NCBI GenBank assembly: GCA_905250025.1
Contig: CAJNOJ010000376.1
Span: forward strand, 1 to 64,000
Length of the DNA stretch: 64,000 nt
DNA from: Adineta ricciae
Lineage: Eukaryota > Rotifera > Eurotatoria > Adinetida > Adinetidae
Direction of reading: 5' to 3'
In this document: positions 22,024-33,363 of the stretch, one piece after another
Layout of the letters: the number at the start of each line of letters is the position of its first letter
Position numbering within the stretch: position 1 is the stretch's first letter
Notes under the pieces: generated by a model
Told to the model about the DNA's origin: nothing
Database searches by the model: none
Seen by the model: only the letters and a program-made list of their open reading frames with translations
Translations under genes and position numbers: made by a program

Positions 22024-22405
22024 CATCAAATAATAAATAACGCTCGTTTAGAGTCACTCGCATTACCCTCGACTGAAAAGGTGTGGGTGCGGGTGAGAGT
22101 GTATTAATATGAAACAGATTAACTTAGAAATTCAAAATACAAATTAATATGCTAATGCTAACCCTTGCTGTTCAGCAATCGATCTTTAATACCAAATAAT
22201 ATCTTTAGATTTAATAAATTTCTAATTAAAAATAAATGCAGAATTTGCTTCGTCGACACGTTTCGTGTAGTTATTGAAAAGAATTAAAAACATTCATCAG
22301 GGTTCTGCATTTATAAAAAAAAAAAACTTTTTTTCAAATCGAAAAAAGAAAAACAGTAAAAAATAAAATGAAATAAACGAGTAAAAAAAGGTAGTTTGGT
22401 TAACC
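22024..22405. repeat. Dispersed repeat, short copy, with E1-like end and degenerate TGTGGG tract
   Basis: ACCCTCGACTGAAAAGG (E1-like terminus) runs directly into GTGTGGGTGCGGGTG (22081-22095), then 22103-22405 matches 4084-4310 plus 5700-5795. The left junction is shared in style with 38262 (CGCTCGTTgAGA...CTCGACT). Confidence 0.65.
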
Positions 22406-23030
22406 CTTGTGCTCCCACCCTCCGTTTTCCACTTTTTATGCACATAAATAAACTATTCTACTATATTCAAATATGGTTGTTCATCTCATCTGAAAATCAC
22501 TCCTATAATTTGAAACATCCTAGTTTTCCAGCCTGAGGACTGCTATCTGGTATAGCTGCTTCACATCCATTCTCTGCATGACTCACAAACATCTTACGGT
22601 AGCCGGACTCATAGCAATACCGCCGATCTCATTTAAAAACTTTCTGTATAAAATACGAACCCAAAAACAAATTCCTGGCGTAGTTACATTTCCTACTATC
22701 TGAATCCAAAATGGTCCAGGTTGGGAGTATTAGAGTTAATAAATTTTGCAAAACTCATGCATATCTAGTTAAACTATTTCTAAAGTCATACGTAATAACA
22801 ATATATTCTCTTCGATATGATCAATTATATTTTGACATATAAGAAAACTTGTTAAGAAAACTCACCTGTAATAATACATGACTTTTAGAAATAATCAATA
22901 GAAAATTCTGGAAGATTAATTGAGCTTCTACGATATTAAACTATATAAAAGCTCTTATTAAATCTTTATAATATTTAAAAATATTTCATCGAAGAAAATG
23001 CATGTACACTGTCAGTTATTTTATTGAAAA
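22406..23030. other. Intergenic, nothing recognised (NHL gene upstream region)
   Basis: AT-rich sequence between the repeat and the predicted first exon of the NHL gene; no promoter element identified with confidence. Confidence 0.4.
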
Positions 23031-26000
23031 ATGCACAACATTTATGTTTTCTTTCTTATTTTCAATTATGAAACATCAGGTTTGCTATTTTAAAACGAAT
23101 TTCTCTTTTTCCTACATAGGAGAAAATATTTTCATTTACAGAAGCTAATTGCTTTTTGTAATAGATAATTAAAAGCAGGAGTTTATCAAGATCTCAACCT
23201 GCTCTGCAGAATCACATAAGATTATGAAATATTCAGATGATTATATTGAGTTCTTAGAAAAACTAAAGTTAACACGATTATTTCGTGTCTGGAACAAAAC
23301 AGATCGACTTCGTCTGTGGTATATCCCTAGTCCTTGAATGAGTTTCTGTCTAGAAAAAATATGTTTAGAAAGACAAAATTGCCATTTAACATTCTTTTAT
23401 ACACATAATTTAGCTGTTTCACTCAATCAACCAAATTTATCTTCAGTACCAACTTGGGAACGTAATGGAATAACATTTGTTAACGAATCGATTGTTGGTG
23501 TGAAGAACACAGATGTTTTTATTGATAGAAAAAACTCAATTTATATCCTTAGTGACGACAAGAAACAAATTATAGTATGGCATAACAATAGTATCAATCC
23601 AACACAAACGATTTCAGCCGACTTCTTATCTTTTTCGTCTATATTCGTAACACCGAATGGCGATATATATATTAGTTCAGAATTTCCCTCATTTCATATA
23701 ACGAGATGGATTTCGAAAACAAAAATTTTTACCAAAGTCATGAATACATCACACCATTGTTATGATATCTTTATCGATATCAACGATAGTTTATATTGCT
23801 CAATGAGCATGAACAATCAGGTATCAAAAGTAAACTTGAAAAGTTCTTCAATGAACACGATAGTTGTTGCTGGAACAAATAGTCACGGATCTAATCCGAA
23901 TGAGCTTCATCATCCTTGCGGAATCTTTGTTGATGTTAACTTTGATTTGTTTGTAGCAGATACTGAGAATAATCGAATTCAATTATTTCCATTTGGAGAA
24001 ACAAATGCCATCACTGTTGCTGGTTGGCAATCGGCACGTCCAACTATTAACCTCAATGGGCCCGTCGGAGTTACATTGGATGCGAAGAAATATTTATTTA
24101 TTGTAGAATTACAAGGTCAACGAATTATTGCAGAAGGACCATATGGTTTTCGATGTATAATTGGATGTTACGGGGACGTTGCTCGATCTAGGGAATCATT
24201 TCCATCTTCAATGAGTTTTGATATCCTTGGAAATATATTTGTTGTTGATACCGAAAACAGGCGCATCATGAAATTTCAACTGACGAACATCTCTTCTGGT
24301 GAGTAGAACAAAAATAATAACAGTTAAATAGAGAAAAATTCACCAGTAAATGAAATGTAAAATAAGTCCTTGTCAAGACATATCATAGTTTGATAATATT
24401 CATAAATCATTGTTGAAAAAAGTAAGGAAAAATTGATATCGATTTATTTGTGTCTCATAACAATATTCAAGAAGAAATCAATACAAAGCTAGCACCAAGA
24501 ATTTAGGCAAACTAACATCTGAATGAGACGTTGTCGGAATTAAAGAATTCGTTTTGATACTTTCACAGATATTCGCTAGGATGTAACATCTTGTGCGATC
24601 TCAGACAACGTACTAATCATGAGATGGAACATATTTAAGTTCTTAATGCTAGCTTTGCATCGACAACATATCCTAACATGCATATCTAAGATAGAATGAC
24701 GTATACTATGTACCAATTCTAATCCACTCGTTTTCCTACATTTCCTAATGGGAAACATTTTTCTATTATTGCTACTAAAAAAGCCTCAGTAAAGTGCACA
24801 TTGAGCCACTTTTGCATAATTTAAATAATACAGAGTAAGGTCCAAACGGCATAGCGAAAAAATAACGAATCTGCATTTGAAATGCAAATATTTTTACTTG
24901 AATGGTAAATAATAGAAATTTGAACAGACTGATAATATTTTTCTATGTTCGATAACTCTAATACTCTCTACATTTCTAATACTTCTATAGGTCATACGGC
25001 TACAATAATCGTTGCAGTGCCTGCACCCTGTGACCCCGTAGCGGCTAACCTGTATAGCTGAAATAGCGGCTTGTGGCCCGTGGGGGGAGAGGGAGGTTCA
25101 AAGATCCTGGATGTAGAACTTACACTCACTATTTTTCTTCGAAAAATAATGTGAGTTCCACAAAATATACGTTTCTTCTTTTAGATCACATTTCAAGCCT
25201 TAGGCCCCTGATTAAGGTTACATCTATTGCGAATATATGCACGTTATAACGATAAAGTTCAAGAGTTCAGGGTGTATTGTATCACAGTGAGTATTCCACT
25301 TGGATGAAGTTTCGTCCAAGCAGGCTGTTCTAACTTCTGGTATATTTCGTCAACCATCTTTCACTCTGCCACTGGGCCCAGGAAACTACCATAGAAACTA
25401 GATAAGGAGTATAAGTTAGTACGACTGAAAATTCATCCAGTACCCTCGAGATGTGCCTCTCGAAAGTTCCTGTCATCATTTGGTGGTAGTGTAAAAATTG
25501 AGAGCAAATTTTTTCATCCATTTCTCTATATAAAATGAGAATTATCAAAGTAGGTCTTTTACTCCATTTTAAAAATCCTCGAATCATCTTTTTGTCAATT
25601 GAAAAATAAAAATAAATGTTCTAAACGAACTTTCATCTCGATAATGATCATCAATCAGTTAAATAAAAAATAATTCTGTTTTAACATACGTGTTTTAATT
25701 ATTACAACTGTTACGGTACATTGAAAAACTCTTTTCTTATTATATGTTCTAGCTGTTTCACTCAATCTGCCGGAATTTTGTCATACACCAACTTGGGATC
25801 ACAATGGAGCACCGTTTGCTCAGAAATCGATTAGTCCTAACTATCCCTATGATGTTTTTATCGATACAAATAATTCAATTTATGTCGTTCTTACCTCCAA
25901 GGTAATTTTAGTATGGCATAACAATAGTATCAATCCAACACAAACGATTTCAGCCGACTTCTTATCTTTTTCGTCTATATTCGTAACACCGAATGGCGAT

Positions 26001-29000
26001 ATATATATTAGTTCAGAATTTCCCTCATTTCATATAACGAGATGGATTTCGAAAACAAAAATTTTTACCAAAGTCATGAATACATCACACCATTGTTATG
26101 ATATCTTTATCGATATCAACGATAGTTTATATTGCTCAATGAGCATGAACAATCAGGTATCAAAAGTAAACTTGAAAAGTTCTTCAATGAACACGATAGT
26201 TGTTGCTGGAACAAATAGTCACGGATCTAATCCGAATGAGCTTCATCATCCTTGCGGAATCTTTGTTGATGTTAACTTTGATTTGTTTGTAGCAGATACT
26301 GAGAATAATCGAATTCAATTATTTCCATTTGGAGAAACAAATGCCATCACTGTTGCTGGTTGGCAATCGGCACGTCCAACTATTAACCTCAATGGGCCTG
26401 TCGGAGTTACATTGGATGCGAAGAAATATTTATTTATCGTAGAATTAGAAGGTCAACAAATTATTGCAGAAGGACCATATGGTTTTCGATGTATAACTGG
26501 ATGTTACGGGGATGGATATCAATCTATTGGAATCTCTTTTCCATCTTCCATAAGCTTTGATAGTTTTGGAAATATATTTATTGCTGATTTCATAAATCAA
26601 CGCATTCGAAAATTTCAATTAGAAAACCTTTGTGGTAAGTTATATTAGAAGTTCAACCATGAAATACTTAACTTGGTAATGAAAACCAGTATTCTGAAAG
26701 TATGCATAAGAGAAAGAGATAAAGAATTATAATCGAAGTGTTCAAAATTCATTATATTGATGAGAATTCGTTCACCCAGGTCGATCATTCCGGCGGCTGG
26801 ATCCGTTGAAATCTGAGTCGGTTCCAGTACAGCTCTTCTCGTTTCCAGCCGGAATTGCACAGGAAGTATCCGATCAGTTTCTGACCGTTTCCAGCTCGAA
26901 GTTTGCAGGAAATGGTCGAAAAACGAACCTAACCGGCCGGAACCGTCCGTATCATAATAACCTGGGTCCTTGTCAGGACTTTATCGAACTTTTTTCAGTT
27001 TAATTAAATGTAAAGAAAAGTTGAGTGATGAATAAACTGAAAAAATCAAAATTATATGTTGATTTCATTCATTGTATTGAAAAGGAAAAATACTAGTTGA
27101 GATTATATTTTATTAGTAGTGAAAACACGAACAAGATAAATATGAACCTTTATGTTACTGATTTTTCTCTTCTGCGTTTCACAACAAGGATATCAAAAGA
27201 GAAATATTCTACATTTTATTTTTAAGTGCAAAGATACGAATTCAAGAACAAATAATTGATCGGAGCTTTACGACAAGAATGCTCGTGACGGTGCAATAGA
27301 TGTTATAAATCGTTTCGTTTTTTTTGAAAAGTCGTGAATTTTAGACATTATTTTGATAGTATAGAACATATTCTCAAGCTCGAGGTATATTTCGGATTTT
27401 CAACGAATAGAAAAGTATTCGTCTAATTTTGTCATCAGATATGTCTATGTAAGAATTATTTCGTCTTATCTATACAGGTTTTCCATTAAATATACCAAGA
27501 TTTTGTTCAAAACCAGTTTGGAATCGAAATGGAATCACTTTTACTGATCAGTCAATAATTGGTTTAAATCCTTCAAGTATTTTTATAGATCAAAAAAATT
27601 CAATTTATTCTCTCAATCAAGAGAAAAAACAAATCTTAATTTGGAATGAATCTAATATTGAATCAACTAGAATTAATCTTTCTGATTTCTCTTATTCATA
27701 TTCTCTATTTGTTGCTTTAAATGGTGATATTTACATTGATGATGGAATCAATCATCGAATAAAGAAATGGACCTTGAATACAAAAAATTTTACCAATGAA
27801 ATGGATGTCTTTTCATCTTGTTTTGGATTATTTATCGATAGATATAATCATCTATACTGCTCAATGCCTGAACATCATCAAGTGATTAAACGAAATTTCA
27901 GTGAAGGTATTCCAGCAATTATTATCGTAGCTGGTACAGGTAATCAAGGATCAACTTCAACTATGTTAACTAGTCCACATGGAATTTATGTTGATACAGA
28001 GTTCAACACATTTGTAGCAGATTGTGGAAATAATCGAATACAAAGATTTGAATTGGAAGTAAAAGTTGGTATAACAGAAGTAGGAGATTCATCAACAGCA
28101 CAACATCAATATTCACTTTCATGTCCAACTGGTATTGCATTAGATTCTCAACGGTTTTTATTTATTGTTGATTCAAATAATCATCGTATTCTTCGATCAG
28201 GGACAAATGGTGTTCATTGTGTTATTGGGTGTAATGGGATTAGTATCAAATCTACTAAACTATACTCTCCATCTAATCTTGCTTTTGATAATTTTGGAAA
28301 TATGTTTGTTGTTGATTCCGGAAATAATCGAATACAAAAATTTCAATATTCAAAAAATTCTTGTGGTAAGTTTTTATGAGAATAATAGAATAGATGATAT
28401 CATCCGTAATTAAATTGAAGTACTAGTGCGCTATTGTAGTAATCGGTATTTAAATAAATTGTTTAAATTTTAAACTATAGAATAGTGAATAAACGATATT
28501 TCACAATTCAGTTTCTATACACAATTAATCTAAAGAAATATTTTTAATTTAATAGATATGTCATCAATTATTCAATGGACGCATTCATTAACATTAACAA
28601 AAGATAGTCAATTATATTCTCAAGATTGTAATGAAGAAAATCATTATTATGAATCATTTCAAATTGAGGTACCTGAAAATCGTTATTATTCAATATGGAG
28701 TAGCGCAGATTTTGATACATCTGCTTTTATCTATGAAAAATCATTTGATTCACTTCATCCAAATGAAAATCTTCTTACGAAAGATGATGATGAAGCATTT
28801 GATAATCAATTCAAATTAGAACTCCCTCTTTATAATAATATTATATACGTATTGGTTGTCACAACACGTTATCCAATGAAAACTGGTAACATTACAATTC
28901 ATATGTCGTCTTTAAAGAATGTTAATGTGACACGTCTTTGTAAGTATGATTTCATCAATAGATAATGTCTGAAGAGAAATTAAAGATAAAGTTGACTATT

Positions 29001-29678
29001 CTACAGAGATTTATAACACCATTTGTTATTTTTATTTTTAATTATCAAAAAAATCCTCTTTTTAATTAAATAGCTACATTAGTCAATATTCAATCGAATT
29101 ATTCATCTCAATTGACGACAAATAATCCAAAATATTGTCAAGATTATAAAAATTTGAGTCATTATTATCAAGCACTCCAAATCTATGTGAAGAAAACAGG
29201 TTTATATATTATTTGGAGTAAAAGTGAAATAGATACTTATGGTTTCATTTATAAAGATAATTTTGATCCATTAAAACCATTGCACAATTTAATAGTTTAC
29301 CATAATGGAGCATGTAATCAGAATCAATTGAAACTTTTTATTAATCTTCAAGAAAATACGAAATATATATTCGTTATAACAACAAACTATCCAAATACAA
29401 CAGGAAATTATACTATTTTTATATCTGGTGAAAATCATGTTACTATTAGTCATTTTTTCGATTCTAAACAACATAATTATTCAGCTGAAGTTCAATGTCA
29501 ATTTTATTCAACAACAGCTGGTTTATCGTCTGATAGTGGAAATCAATTTTATTCAACAACAACAACTGGTTTATCATCTGATAGTGAAAATCAATTTTAT
29601 TCAATTCAAATAAGTTCTGTTCTAATAATTCTCATGTTTATTGAAGGATTAATCAATAATCTTTTTATCTTATTTTGA
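23031..29678 (+). CDS. NHL-repeat extracellular/membrane-anchored protein, six exons (~1230 aa)
   Basis: Exons 23031-23079, 23414-24298, 25753-26634, 27478-28365, 28556-28939 and 29074-29678 join in one frame; every internal junction is phase 1, so exons 2-5 are symmetric modules. Exon 1 encodes a signal peptide (MHNIYVFFLIFNYETS). Exons 2, 3 and 4 each encode an NHL beta-propeller-like unit opening with PTWxxNGxxF and closing with NIFVVDTENRRIMKF-type blades (VADTENNRIQLFPF, GIALDSQRFLFIVDS). Exons 5 and 6 encode two related beta domains (YYSIWSSADFDTSAFIYEKS; LYIIWSKSEIDTYGFIYKD), then a QFYSTTTTGLSSDS tandem repeat and a hydrophobic C-terminal anchor. NHL propellers bind proteins or ligands; partner unknown. 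Exons 2 and 3 share a near-identical internal tract (see findings). Exon 1 is the least certain part. Confidence 0.8.
24299..25752. other. Intron 2 of the NHL gene, 1454 bp
   Basis: Much longer than the other introns here. Contains a GC-richer patch at about 25005-25110 (TAGCGGCTAACC / TAGCGGCTTGTGG repeat words and a CCCGTGGGGGGAGAGGG run), probably a short inserted element; the rest is featureless. A 60-aa minus frame at 24576-24758 is not supported as a gene. Confidence 0.5.
26774..26967. mobile_element. 194-bp GGAA-rich MITE-like element in NHL intron 3
   Basis: Ends ACCCAGGT and ACCTGGGT are 8-bp inverted repeats. The whole body aligns, inverted, with 34425-34637 at high identity (TCAACGGATCC and AACTTCGAGCTGGAAACG landmarks). 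The body is built of GGAAnnG words every 10-20 bp. No coding capacity. Confidence 0.75.
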
Positions 29679-29838
29679 CATTACAAAATAAAAAAGTAAA
29701 ACAAGTTGGATGTGGATTATATCTTTTGACATCATCAATCACTTCTCTTCTGACAATTTTTATGCTTTTCGTCTATTTTTGATTTGCTATTCTTCATGTT
29801 CGCTGTATCATTATTGAACCAATCTTAAAGCTTTTTCT

Positions 29839-29990
29839 GTAAACCCCTCCTCGCAATAGAAGGCCTCTCAGAGGTGATATTTTGACGAAATCCTCCTATC
29901 CTCCTGTAGGGGGATTTTTCAACAAAAAAGATGCGATGTGCTGGACTATAATAGAAGGACCGGGGCCTTTTATTTTGAGAGGGGGTTTAT
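29839..29990. mobile_element. ~150-bp MITE with imperfect TIRs
   Basis: TAAACCCCTCCTCGCAATAG with AAGGCCTC just inside faces GGGGCCTTTTATTTTGAGAG with GGGGTTTAT at the other end as an imperfect inverted repeat. Located 160 bp after the NHL gene stop. 29991-30352 beyond it holds nothing recognisable. Confidence 0.5.
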
Positions 29991-30352
29991 TATAATAATT
30001 GCTTGAATATTTGCGTAACTATTAAACGTGCCATAAAAGTTTTCAAAGATATTAAAGAAGGTGTGATGGTTTCACTATATCTCCTTTCACAAAATTTTAA
30101 GCGGATTTCAACGGAATATTGATTAAGTAGTTGTTCTATATATGTTTTGCGGGTTCAAACATAGGAAAGTTTATTTTCATTTTTCCATTCCCTGGGATAC
30201 TCCTAGAGATAAGGAAAAACTTTTTTCTCTGATTTTCTTTGAACACCCTAATGCGGCCGAGCTGATGAGGGAAGTCGGTTTTTTACTGAAATTTCGTTGG
30301 AAAATAACAAAATTGGTCTATAAATATGTCATTCTACGACATCTATATAATA

Positions 30353-31537
30353 TTGGGTTATTAACAAAGTTCTTGCGTTTCTTTTTTGGAAAATGTTCTG
30401 AAACATTCTACAAAGTCCTAGAAGTTTTCCATACGCAGGATATATAAAGGGAGTGTGAATATCTTCCTAAAGATAATAAAGTCATCGATATGGGCGCTGA
30501 TCGTGAACTGGAAACGGATCGTCCTCGTAGAGAGAATCGAGTGTTTTTACTTCATGAATTTCGTTTGGGCCACAAAGCAACAGAAGCAACCAACAACATA
30601 TGCAGTATGATGGGTGAGAATGTACTCTATACTCGTACGGCACAACATCGGTTTAATCGCCTTAAGAACGGCAACTTAGAACTTGACGATTTACTTCAGT
30701 TCCATTGACCAGTGGAAGTAAATGTGGATCTTTTAAAGCAGCTCAGCGAACAAGATCCTCGATTGACTTTACGGTGCTTAGCAGAGTAGCTTGGGCGCTC
30801 TTCTGTTGCAGTAGGAAAACATCTGAACGAATTAGGGAAGGCATGGAAATATGGAGTTTGGATAATCCACGAGTTATCACCACATCAGCTACAACACCGG
30901 GCTGATGCTTTCTCCGCAACCTTATCACTGGTGATAAGAAGTCGGGGTTGTATATTAACTACACGCACAGATGCCAGTGGCTTAGTGCTAGTCAGACAGA
31001 TGTAGCAACACCTAAGACTGATCTCCATCCCAAGAAGGTGATGCTGACCGTTTGATGGGGCTTCAATGGAATTATTCACTGGAGAGTTCTTCCAAACGGT
31101 TGTACCATCACTGCTGATCTCTGTTGTTAACAGTCGAACCGGGTTGCCGAAAAACTCAAGGGACAGCTGGATCGAATTTACTATTTGCATGATAATGCCC
31201 GACCCCATGTTCCAAAGTCGACCTGCGAAAAATTACTGAAGCTCGGTTGGATTAACGTTCCTCATCCACCTTATTCTTCTGACTTAGTACCAACGGACTA
31301 CCATTTGGCTGAGAGAAAGTTCGACGACGTCAACGACTTTAAAATGGATATCGCCAACTTCTTTGGTCAAAAGTCAAAGGACTTCTACGAACGCGGTATC
31401 CTATCTCTGCCAGACCGATGGCGACAACTCATAGAAAGTAGTAGCGTATATATAACCGAAAGCTAGTTGTATTGTTGAAGTTAAAAGATAAAAATAAAAT
31501 TTTGGAAAAAAACGCAAAAACGTTGTTAACAACCTAA
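30353..31537 (+). mobile_element. Tc1/mariner-superfamily element (mariner type), 1185 bp, dead
   Basis: Left end TTGGGTTATTAACAAAGTTC and right end (complement) TTAGGTTGTTAACAACGTTT are related inverted repeats, bounded by TA on both sides (30351-30352, 31538-31539), as expected for mariner. It contains one degraded transposase frame (next entry). Confidence 0.88.
30490..31466 (+). pseudogene. Mariner transposase, frameshifted
   Basis: N-terminal helix-turn-helix (HEFRLGHKATEATNNI, RTAQHRFNRLKNGNLELDD) reads to a stop at 30708. The second HTH and linker (LRCLAE, VGKHLNELGK) follow in another frame. The three catalytic aspartates are still visible in their motifs: ITGDKKS near 30925, LHDNARPHVPKS near 31185, and SSDLVPTDYHL near 31290. 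The conserved end reads DFYERGILSLPDRWRQLIES. Several frameshifts and stops mean no active enzyme. The recognisable order and spacing fit a single vertical decay of one insertion. Confidence 0.9.
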
Positions 31538-31539
31538 TA

Positions 31540-33363
31540 ACATCAAATATACAATACCAATCGTATTTTATATAAATTACTATTTGTTTTAGGTTCATTT
31601 GCATCGCTGCTTCGAATTTTAGTTCTATTGTTTAGATTTATGGTTCTACGATCATTTCTGCAAAACATATTTTGGCAAAAAACCATTATTAAAACTAATC
31701 TTCTTATTAATAAAAACAAATGAAGATAGCAACGTTCCAACTATTTTCAATCGAGCTTCATCCGTCGTGATATGATATTTTTTGATCGATTTTAAATTTT
31801 GGTAAACTACTGTGCTATTTTCTCTACTATTCTCAGAGAAAAGCAAGATTAATACATCTTTTTGTAACTTTCTCCTTGACAAGTCGTAGATATCACGTGA
31901 CAAAACAAGACTTTTTCAACCTCGATATGCGACATAAAACCTTTTAATCTTCATCTTCTACTGTTTCACGATTCTCTCCAACGATCAATGCATTCATAGC
32001 CGATTATTTAGATTCGTTCAAGCTCAATAAATACTGAACTAGATTGAATCTAAAGTTCTATTGGTTAATATAGGTCATACGCTGCATGATGATATATATG
32101 CATCTACAGACCTCGCAAACTGTTATAAATAGCTGAAATCAATTACAAATGCATTCATCTCACTAAGATTAATCACAATATTGCCATTGTGATGAAACCA
32201 CATGCTCAATTCGAATAAGATTTTCCCCTCGATCGATTTCGAGAAAAAAAGAATAAGAAGTTGACAGCCGATATACCTGATTTTCACAGAGAAGCTTCAA
32301 AGCTCGAAATTTCACGTGCCATATAATGACGGGGCGTCCAGCGGTAGAGATCGCTTAATCCATTCTTCTCCGTCGCTATTGTAACTTGTACAATTATTTC
32401 TAACTGAAACGCTAGAACTGATCCAGTATAGGATTCGAAATCCAGCGAACTTTTGCTAGCTCACACTGCCAGAATTTTCCGTCACGCTCTCGCGTAGAGT
32501 ATATTTTTTTAACTAATCACTATCAGCGATACCATTCCTCTCCAAACCTCCGTCATCAACCAATAACAATTACCTGCATAGTCATTGCACAGCTGTGAGC
32601 GCTCAGACGATCTTCGACGCTTTCTCTAATCACTTTTCTCGTGTTCGATTATGCTACAAGTCGCATACACACATTCATCCTTTGATGATACCTCATATAC
32701 TCCTTCCCTATGCATCAACGAAGATGCTATCACAAACACCCACACTTACGCAGTAGTGTCAAACTCCAAAGCGAAATTCAGTTATTCAACTGATGCTTCA
32801 ATTATTTCGGTATTCCATTTCTTCAATATTTTCTCTACTAATCCTTTTGTGCAAACCACAAGCATATCAAATTGGCGACTACCCGGTCGGCCACTTACAG
32901 ATAGTCGTCAACATACACACTCAATTTGCAATTTTTCTGTCAACCAGATCATACGCGAATCATCCGCCCTCACACAGCCCCGACCCGAATACCTGAATAA
33001 CTAAAATACTGAAAACTTGAATACTCGATTAATTGAACTAATAGTTGAATTCAAGTTTCGAGTTTAACACGTATGTTATTTTATGTATAAGATGTCAGTT
33101 GAGACTTTTTTGTGCTTTTTAAAATGGAGAAATGCTTTGTTTTAGAAGAAATAAAATGGAACTTGTTCTCATAAGTGTTTTTGTGAAGGTAAACAAATTC
33201 TTAAAGAAATTTTTCAGACAGATTTCGATCCTCTGTTATAATGGTGAAAAATGCATTAAGTGTTTTTCTTTCACATGGTTTTTCTCCATTCTTAACATAC
33301 AAAGAAATCTCAACAAAACTTTGCTCACTGTAGCACGAGTAACGCGGCCTAGTAGCCGCTAAA
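31540..33363. other. Intergenic; possible tRNA-derived stretch, otherwise nothing
   Basis: At about 32331-32420 an A-box-like GTCCAGCGGTAGAGATCGC and, 85 bp on, a B-box-like GGATTCGAAATCC suggest a tRNA pseudogene or SINE head, but no cloverleaf can be folded by eye. The frames at 31543-31903 and 32651-33004 have no family features. Confidence 0.3.
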
